Shown here: one piece after another, positions 57,851 through 64,000 of the stretch
How the letters are laid out: each line of letters opens with the position of its first letter
Position numbering within the stretch: the first letter of the stretch is position 1
DNA from: Littorina saxatilis
Taxonomy: Eukaryota > Mollusca > Gastropoda > Littorinimorpha > Littorinidae
Assembly (NCBI RefSeq): GCF_037325665.1
Contig: NC_090251.1
Span: 16,425,972-16,489,971, forward strand
Length of the DNA: 64,000 nt
Direction: 5' to 3'
Notes under the pieces: generated by a model
What the model was told of the DNA's origin: nothing
Databases searched by the model: none
What the model saw: the letters and a program-made list of their open reading frames with translations, nothing else
Position numbers and translations under genes: made by a program

Positions 57851-60800
57851 CTGTTGAAAACAAGAACACAAATAAACAGTTTTCTCATTATTTCAACATC
57901 AAAATATAAGGCTAAAAAAGTATGACCGCACTATTTTAACATACATCTTCCAGAAACATGGGAGAGCTTGTATTATTTACTGGTACATATATTCTTTATT
58001 TTTTGTGTAAGTTAGGTTTGACATTGGCACATTTTAGAAAATATAGATAAATACATTTTTTGGAAAGTTCAAATTTTCTGACAAATATTCAACCTCCAGC
58101 TAGGGAAGTGTGAAGATCTGAGAAAGCAATTGGCTTAGAATGGGTGAAATCTTCAATGGGGGAGGGGTTCTTAAAATGAGGTTCCACTGTAACCTTCGCT
58201 TGGACAAGCAGGCAATGAAAATGTTACCAAGCCTTTTTGTGCATCTCGATTCATTTCATCAGAAAGTAATACCGCTGATATGGAACCACGGTCACAAGAC
58301 AAAAAACAAACGAAAAAAAGAATCCGAAAAGTGAGACAGAGCCACATGTAGCAGTTGGCATATTGTCAGCAGGCTTGAAACAGAATACCCCCACATGGTC
58401 TTAAGATAGGGGTTCCACTGTACTCAAGTTTAGATCACTGGGAAAATGGGATGCTTATAATTCTTACCTGCATGTATATCATGTGAAGTTTACTTGCGGT
58501 CTTGTTCCATCAACCAATTACAGTAAATTTGGCTGTTGAAAACGGCCATGCATTGGAGCATCGTCTCAACACATTGGTAGACCCCATAGAAGTCGTAGTC
58601 GCAGACAGGGTCTCGCTTTTGTCGAAGATTTGGCTCGTTGTTCGGCGCTGAAATGATTTTTGGGAACAAGTTTTAGAGTTTGATGGGGAACATGCCTGGG
58701 AGGCATGATGATGGCCCCATGTATACTCTTCCCCGTTAAAAATACAACACTAACAACTGATGAACATATGTGAACCGTTGAAATATGTTAACATAAAGGG
58801 AATGAATGTGAGTTGGAAGCATCATATAAGACCAAAATATACTTTTTCGTGAAAAATACAAAGAAAAATGTGTGATTCTTCATTCATTAGATTTTAGAAT
58901 TATTTTAGTGCAGATCATACATGTACTTATCTTTGTCAACTTGTGTACACCATTCATTTTAATTTTAATTTTAATTTTTTTTTAACGAACAAACAAACTT
59001 TATTTTACAAGGATAAAGGTTTAAGGCACATTGCCTTGTCTAACAACCTGTCCTTAAACAAATACAAAACATATACCTGTAATATCCACTAAAGAAGAAT
59101 ATAAATGAAATAAATTGATAGATGAAAAATGCTAAATGCAACCAATATAAAATGGAAACAAAAATGAATGCGGAGAAAGTGAACAAAAAGTGAACAGAAA
59201 ACAGAACACTGTTGCACACCATTCATTAATTATTGCTTACTTTTGCATTGTGTCTTTCAGAGCTAACCTTTCAGAAAACCACATTGAAATAGACATCTCC
59301 TTATTAGCAGAGCAATAAAACTAGGTTAAACATATAATTATTATCATCCATTAGCAAAACATAATTTCAATGGTTTCAGTAACGATGGAATTAAATTATG
59401 TGATGGAAAAACATTTATGCATCATGGATGAATTTATTTTGAAAATAATAATGGGTTTCATTTATGGTCTTTATTGTCCATAAAACACAGCTGGTCTTTA
59501 TGAATTAAACATTTGGCTATTATTATAAATGTGCTCTCAAAAACTCTTTATTCATCTCTTGTAAAGAGTCTAGATAAATGCTAGTGATAAATACTGAGTG
59601 TTTACCAAACTATTGCAAACCAAAGCGCATAGTGCTTTTAGTTATGCGCTATAGAAATCTCTTTAATAAATAAATAAATAAAACCATAGGGTGTCGAAGC
59701 AGGTGTTATGGCCATTGTTCTCATGAGTCGTTATGGTTGCCCCGACTGTCATGCAAATACTCAAGTATTAATTCATTACCATTTCTGTTGTCTAACATTT
59801 TTTTGTACACCCCTGTATATTCGGGGTGGAGGTTAGGGGGGGTGGGGTGTTGGTGGGGGGGGGGGGGGGGGGGTGTTACTTTATTAACATAGCGCCTAGT
59901 TTCTGTTACCACAAACCAATTTAGGAATTCTACTACGTGGTACTGCAACAGTGGAGTCCTGACCCCGTTAACTGTCAGGCTACTTGTCCTTTTAAAGGTT
60001 ATGTCTCTGTTAGTGTTATCTTTCAAGTAGAGCTCTCTGATGCCTGAACACAAACATAACTGCTTATAACTTCATAATGGAAGCAAACTAGCACATTTAT
60101 TTAATACGTGCAACTGCTTAAACGGTGTGTGCCGCTTGAGGAAAATTTAGTGTATGTGAATTTGTTGCATATTGTGCTTCTCTGGCAATATTGTGATTAA
60201 AATTAATAGCTATAGAACCCAGGCTGCAATGTATTCTTGATGAACTGACAGTAAAAATTTACTCATTTCGGGGTTTCGTATATATAATTGCAAATACACA
60301 TGATGTGTTTCGTTTAGTGATCGTTATGTTAAAAATCTTCAACTTATATACACATATGAGAATGATGGTTACTTGTAATTTTCTACCCCAAACAGTACGG
60401 TTTAATGTTTGCAAAGTCGCTCTGCACAAATGCAAATGAAGGGCATCTGTTGACGATGAGCATATGCGTGTCAGTACAATACAATGATTCGGCTGCACAT
60501 AACAGTAATAGAATAAAATGGTACAGTTATCGGTACATGTAATTTTCTATTCAGAAAAGTTCAGGAAGTTACGCAAATTAAGTCCTGTGCAGAAATACAC
60601 AGGATGGGTTTCTTTTTAGAATCAGTACATTTTTACTACCTATTTTATTCATGTTTTTATTAATTAGTTAGTGGAAGAATCTTTTGTAATGTATGTTTGA
60701 TGGTGTATGCTTTTAATTAAGCGTTGTTGACTATGAATGTAGATGTAAATGCTTGTATAACTGTGTTTTAATTTTAAATGTGTCAAGCGCAAAGAGCATA

Positions 60801-61800
60801 CTTGTAAAGTTATGATGTTGCGCTATATAAATGCTCATTTATTATTATTATTATTATTATTAATACAATTCTGCCACTGCATGCACATACCAATCAGGGT
60901 GGTACAATAATATGTAATTTTATATCCAAAACACTTCAGTTATGAAGCAAATTAGTCTTATGCAGAAATGTGCATGAATATAATGGGTTCTTTTGACACT
61001 TACAGTCGAACCTATCAATGCCACATGAAAGCAAATAAGTGTCCAGAAATGTGCGACAAACGTAAAAAATGCTTGCTTGCATCCGATATCAAAAGTCTCC
61101 GTCAGTATCACATAAGCTTCATATTGCACTATAAGAGCATCATATCAATCAGTCATCGCGTGACACTTACAGTTGAACCTGTCTATATTCACCATCTACA
61201 GAATCAACCAAAATTAAGCGGTCCTAGATAGACAGGTGGTTGGGATTGTTGTATTATGTGAACAGTTGATCGTTATCAAGAGGTGGTGGCAATGGCAGGT
61301 CCACATGTAATTGTATTTTACATTACAGTTCATCAGCTGTAGAATCCAGTCAAAGCATGGTACAATAACATGTTATTTTTTATTGGAAAAAGTTTACTTT
61401 GTTAGCAAAGTCCTCTGCAAAGAGGTATGTGATTTCAGTTCCTTTGGATGTAAACACCAATGTACTACATAATACACAATTCATCAACTTTGGATGAATT
61501 GTCTATTATAAACACAAATGCACTGATAAATTCATCAACTGCCCAATTCATAAATTCATCAAGCATGTACGTAATAACTTTCCATCCAAGAAATGTCAGT
61601 ATGTGTTAATTTACCTTTATGCAAAGAGATGATATTTTTTCCAATTAATAATATAGCGTATTACACAGACAATTCAGCAGATGTACATACCAGCCAGCAC
61701 CATGGCCAAACCAGCCAGAAGAAGAAAACTTTTGAAGAACATCTTGGACAGTTTTTTTACAAATGAGGAGACTCAGCCAGTGAAAACTAATGGGTAGCTA
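57717..61800 (-). CDS. Secreted Cys-rich peptide precursor gene (69 aa), 3 exons
   Basis: Coding parts are 61742-61691 and 58647-58490 on the - strand (210 bases with stop). Residues 1-17 (MFFKSFLLLAGLAMVLA) form a signal peptide. Residues 18-29 form a short pro-region ending in Gln-Lys-Arg, a convertase site. Residues 30-69 are the likely mature peptide, with Cys33, 43, 50 and 60, spacing C-x9-C-x6-C-x9-C. The symmetric spacing suggests a helical hairpin held by two nested disulfides, as in twin-CX9C folds, but here on a secreted protein; this is inference. The coding intron is phase 1 with donor GTATGT and acceptor TTTCAG. A second donor (CAG/GTAAGA at 58467) lies 22 bases past the stop and would join to an untranslated exon 3 (57850 leftward) with AATAAA. 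TATA and CCAAT boxes precede it. It is nested antisense in the last visible TBC1D9 intron. I do not recognise the family; a secreted hormone, antimicrobial or gland peptide are all possible. Confidence 0.82.
57735..57740 (-). terminator. Poly(A) signal of peptide gene
   Basis: AATAAA on the - strand (TTTATT on +), about 110 bases into exon 3 and the first canonical signal after the acceptor. Confidence 0.65.
58490..58647 (-). CDS. Peptide gene exon 2 (pro-region and mature peptide)
   Basis: The acceptor AAATCATTTCAG ends at 58648. The exon codes (A)PNNEPNLRQKR followed by the four-cysteine mature region, and ends TAA at 58492-58490. The exon continues untranslated to 58468 before a CAG/GTAAGA donor. 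Confidence 0.85.
58940..60770. other. Intron of both genes: AT-rich, with LINE tail
   Basis: No exon is recognised. An L2-type tail (CCAAAGCGCATAGTGC..GCGCTATAGAAAT then (AATA)n) lies at 59615-59688 and a 25-base G run at 59848-59872. At about 58980-59040 the sequence AACAAACAAACTTTATTTTACAAGG may be the end of another retroelement. Confidence 0.55.
60770..60862 (+). repeat. L2-type LINE or SINE 3' tail
   Basis: GTGTCAAGCGCAAAGAGC ... TTGCGCTATATAAATGCTC followed by (ATT)n. Same class of tail as at 28300-28372 and 37975-38042. Confidence 0.75.
61008..61155 (+). repeat. Left arm of 2.6-kb-spaced inverted repeat
   Basis: About 148 bases (starting CCTATCAATGCCACATGAAA, including TCAGTATCACATAAGCTTC) recur inverted at 63770-63918 with roughly one difference every ten bases. 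The two arms enclose the promoter and first exon of the peptide gene. A further phrase TTGAACCTGTCTATATTCAC follows here only. Confidence 0.85.
61691..61742 (-). CDS. Peptide gene exon 1 (signal peptide)
   Basis: ATG at 61742-61740; codes MFFKSFLLLAGLAMVLA plus one base, ending at donor GTATGT. The small hydrophobic exon is typical of secreted-peptide genes, in which the signal sequence sits on its own exon. Confidence 0.85.
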
Positions 61801-61824
61801 TGAACCAATGTACCGAGCTGGACA

Positions 61825-61831
61825 TTTTATA
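61825..61831 (-). promoter_or_regulatory. TATA box of peptide gene
   Basis: TATAAAA on the - strand, 83 bases before the ATG. Transcription would start near 61795-61800, leaving a 5' UTR of about 55 bases with no upstream ATG that I can see. Confidence 0.7.
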
Positions 61832-61894
61832 ACCGCTGACTGATTAAATCATGCATGCAGTCAATACTTTGATGGTGGAGAAAGGAAGAATCTG

Positions 61895-61899
61895 ATTGG
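61895..61899 (-). promoter_or_regulatory. CCAAT box of peptide gene
   Basis: CCAAT on the - strand, about 65 bases upstream of the TATA box, at a normal promoter distance (about -100). Confidence 0.5.
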
Positions 61900-62386
61900 A
61901 TGGGACAATTGTGGGTGGAGCCAGACTGTGCGTGTCTGAAACGCAGATATATGTGATCTATTTGTGATGGATTCTGCACTTCTAATTTTTATTACCACAG
62001 GTGCTTTACTTTTGCGGTCTTTATTTAAACGTAGAGAAATTGTTTTTTTTTTCTTTTTTCTTTTTTGATGTCTGTTGAGAAATTGCTTTTTAATTTAAAA
62101 AAAAAGAAGTTTATTGTGAAAAATGATAGTTATTCATATTTCAATCTGATTTTTACATTGGTAAGTCCAGGAATGTTGTTTTGCAACAGTGGTTGTCAGC
62201 TAAATACAGAAACTTAATTCTAAAATGCAGAAAACTTTGTCATCATTTCAGCAGAGCTGCTTACTTTTTTCACATAAGGGGAAAGGTGGGGTTTAGTTAA
62301 GGACTGCTTTAAATTTTTGATAAATGCTGACACCTAATTACCCCACATAAAGTGTGTCACAGCGCAAGTACACATGCCATTTACAC
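61900..62386. other. Upstream flank of peptide gene
   Basis: AT-rich, with T- and A-runs near 62041-62105. No repeat or exon is recognised; it presumably holds distal regulatory sequence for the peptide gene. Confidence 0.4.
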
Positions 62387-62722
62387 TAACTTTATTTATT
62401 TAAATTTTTTTTATTTACGAGGATTTATATCGCGCACGTATCTCACCACACAAGGCGACCCACGGCGCATGTTACCTATTAATGCCGTGTGAGATGGAAT
62501 TTTTTTACACAATATATCACGCATTCAGAGTAGATCAACAGCCTATAGGCGCTGCATCCACCTTTCACGGCCTATTATTCCAGGTCACACGGGTATTTTG
62601 GTGGACATTTTTATCTACGCCTATACAATTTTGCCAGGAAAGACCCTTTTGTCAATCGTGGGATCTTTAACGTGCATACCCCAATGTAGTGTACACGAAG
62701 GGACCTCGGTTTATCGTCTCAT
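62387..62722 (-). mobile_element. SINE family A, head missing
   Basis: Matches the 3' two-thirds of the 528-1000 copy, including the CCTCGTAAATAAA-type tail. It stops at CGTCTCAT where other copies continue to the tRNA head, so it is 5'-truncated. Confidence 0.88.
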
Positions 62723-62758
62723 GGTCAACAACAGTGTTGCTGTTCTCAGGACTGCTGT

Positions 62759-63139
62759 CCTTCTTCTTCTTCTGCGTTCGTGGGCTGAAACTCCCACGTA
62801 CTCTCGTGTTTTTGCACGAGTGGATTTTTACGTGTATGACCGTTTTTACCCTGCCATTTAGGCAGCCATACGCCGCTTTCGGAGGGTGGGTATTTTCGTG
62901 TTTCTATAACCCACCGAACTCTGACATGGATTACAGGATCTTTTCCGTGCGCACTTGGTCTTGTGCTTGCGTGTGCACACGAAGGGGGATAAGCCACTAG
63001 CAGGTCTGCACATAAGTTGACCTGGGAGATCGGAAAAATCTCCACACTTAACCCACCAGGCGGCCGCGGACGGGATTTGAACTCACGACCTTCGGATTAA
63101 GAGGCCGACGTCTTACCACCCCGCCACAGCGCCCGTCAA
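62759..63139 (-). mobile_element. SINE family B, full length, 9-bp TSD
   Basis: Flanked by GACTGCTGT (62750-62758 and 63140-63148). The head on the right has GGTGGTAAGACGTCGGCC and a damaged B box. The body is complete, with a short TTC tail. Confidence 0.9.
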
Positions 63140-63148
63140 GACTGCTGT

Positions 63149-63651
63149 TCGAAGTGTAAAGTAGCTTGAAAAGAATGCCGAACACCACACCAGCAAATAA
63201 AACCAGTCCATCCTGTATTTAAACTACATAATTTCACTGTTTGACAAAAATTACATATTGACCATTTGTTTCTGGTGAAACTCTTTTGACGTACCTAATG
63301 CCATATTGTTCTTTTTAATGATAAATACTATTTTGGTTATATGCTCTTTAATGTCTTAATTGATATCGTAATCAAGTACACAGAGGTCATGAGATTCACT
63401 GACGAATGAATACATTACTTAACACAAAATATCAGCTTTTTTATGGAAAAACATTCTTGTGCCTGTACTTATATTTTGGCAAAGTCAATTTGTTAGCGAA
63501 GATGAGGAAGGCAGATTTTGCTATAGCGGCGTTTTACTTCGCAACTATTTATTGGCAAATATTACATTATATCTCACATGCAGAAGGGGGGTATAATGCT
63601 GGCCTATAACTTACAATATCAGTATAAATCTGATTGTGGTCCTAGATATGT
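63149..63651. other. AT-rich stretch without recognised features
   Basis: I see no exon, RNA gene or repeat here. Confidence 0.5.
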
Positions 63652-63662
63652 CAGCTATAACT

Positions 63663-63716
63663 TTCTTTATTTGGTGTTTAACGTCGTTTTCAACCACGAA
63701 GGTTATATCGCGACGG
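63663..63716 (-). mobile_element. 54-bp family F mini-insertion, 11-bp TSD
   Basis: On - it begins CCGTCGCGATATAACC and ends AATAAAGAA. It is flanked by CAGCTATAACT (63652-63662 and 63717-63727). It starts at exactly the same base of the family F sequence as the insertion at 55502. Confidence 0.92.
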
Positions 63717-63769
63717 CAGCTATAACTGCCTCTGCCATTTGATATAGGGGTTTGATAAGTAAGTAATTC

Positions 63770-63918
63770 ACGATGACTGATGGATATGATGCTCTTATAT
63801 TGCAATATGAAGCTTATGTGATACTGAGGGAGACTTTTGATGTCGGATGCGTGCAAGTATATTTTACGTTTGTCGCACATTTCTGGACACTTATTTGCTT
63901 CATGTGACATTGATAGGT
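63770..63918 (-). repeat. Right arm of the 61008 inverted repeat
   Basis: Complement of 61008-61155, diverged by small substitutions. The frames MSHEANKCPEMCDKRK (here) and CHMKANKCPEMCDKRK (left arm) are shared because the DNA is repeated. They lack any signal or domain and do not look like a gene. Confidence 0.85.
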
Positions 63919-64000
63919 GTTTGTAACAGCTGTGTACAAAAAATAATGCTGTTTATCTACATTTCTCATTTGTCTCGGTACGCATTTATATGTACTGATA

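Noticed and set aside
61008-61231. Cysteine-containing frame CHMKANKCPEMCDKRK near the peptide gene, and its relative at 63611-63910
   Set aside because: The two arms of a DNA inverted repeat give both frames. There is no signal peptide, and the frame carries on into repeat sequence.

Overview
The window looks like nuclear DNA of a gastropod or other mollusc. The evidence is intron-rich animal genes, a TBC1D9-family gene split into small exons with standard GT/AG junctions, many tRNA-headed SINEs with clean target-site duplications (TSDs), CR1/L2-type LINE debris, a Tc1 transposon, many TIR elements, and very abundant (GT)n, (GA)n and TTC microsatellites. No species can be named from the sequence. 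Only about 5% codes for host protein; most of the rest is repeats.

Genes, left to right. (1) Three paralogous single-pass membrane proteins with two immunoglobulin-like domains lie about 15-18 kb apart on the + strand (1790-2803, 20046-21203, 34494-35561). Each is coded by one exon that follows a splice acceptor a few bases upstream of the ATG, so each has an intron in its 5' UTR. This is a dispersed tandem cluster of a receptor-like family that I cannot name, with three unrelated cytoplasmic tails. (2) From 40233 onward lie thirteen consecutive exons (372 codons, all phases consistent) of a TBC1D9/TBC1D8-type Rab GTPase-activating protein. They cover the N-terminus and both GRAM domains; the TBC and EF-hand parts lie beyond the right edge. 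(3) On the - strand, inside the last visible TBC1D9 intron, is a compact three-exon gene (about 61800 to 57720) for a 69-residue secreted peptide precursor: signal peptide, short pro-region ending in Lys-Arg, and a 40-residue mature part with cysteine spacing C-x9-C-x6-C-x9-C. It has a CCAAT box, a TATA box, good splice sites and a poly(A) signal. I consider it the best candidate for something undescribed.

Repeat landscape. 3.2-11.3 kb is a nest of inverted-repeat DNA elements, including one element inserted at a TA inside a repeat whose unoccupied counterpart is also in the window (3999-4440). Two of these elements (8219-9159 and 10151-11108) share their terminal bases but carry different arrays of a 13-15 base internal motif. 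23.4-24.7 kb holds a 5'-truncated LINE; 26.26-27.02 kb a SINE joined to a near-perfect 113-bp fold-back, both inside one pair of 12-bp direct repeats; 31.47-32.98 kb a broken Tc1 transposase. At least three tRNA-headed SINE families and a fourth retroposed family (377 and 385 bp, plus tiny 54-63 bp copies) are scattered throughout. A 12-bp minisatellite of about 107 units fills 1.3 kb of a TBC1D9 intron, and an intron repeat next to exon 5 carries eleven copies of AAGGTCA/TGACCTT.

The three membrane genes share domain layout and presumably a surface-recognition role; the TBC1D9 gene and the nested peptide gene have no evident functional link beyond their antisense arrangement.
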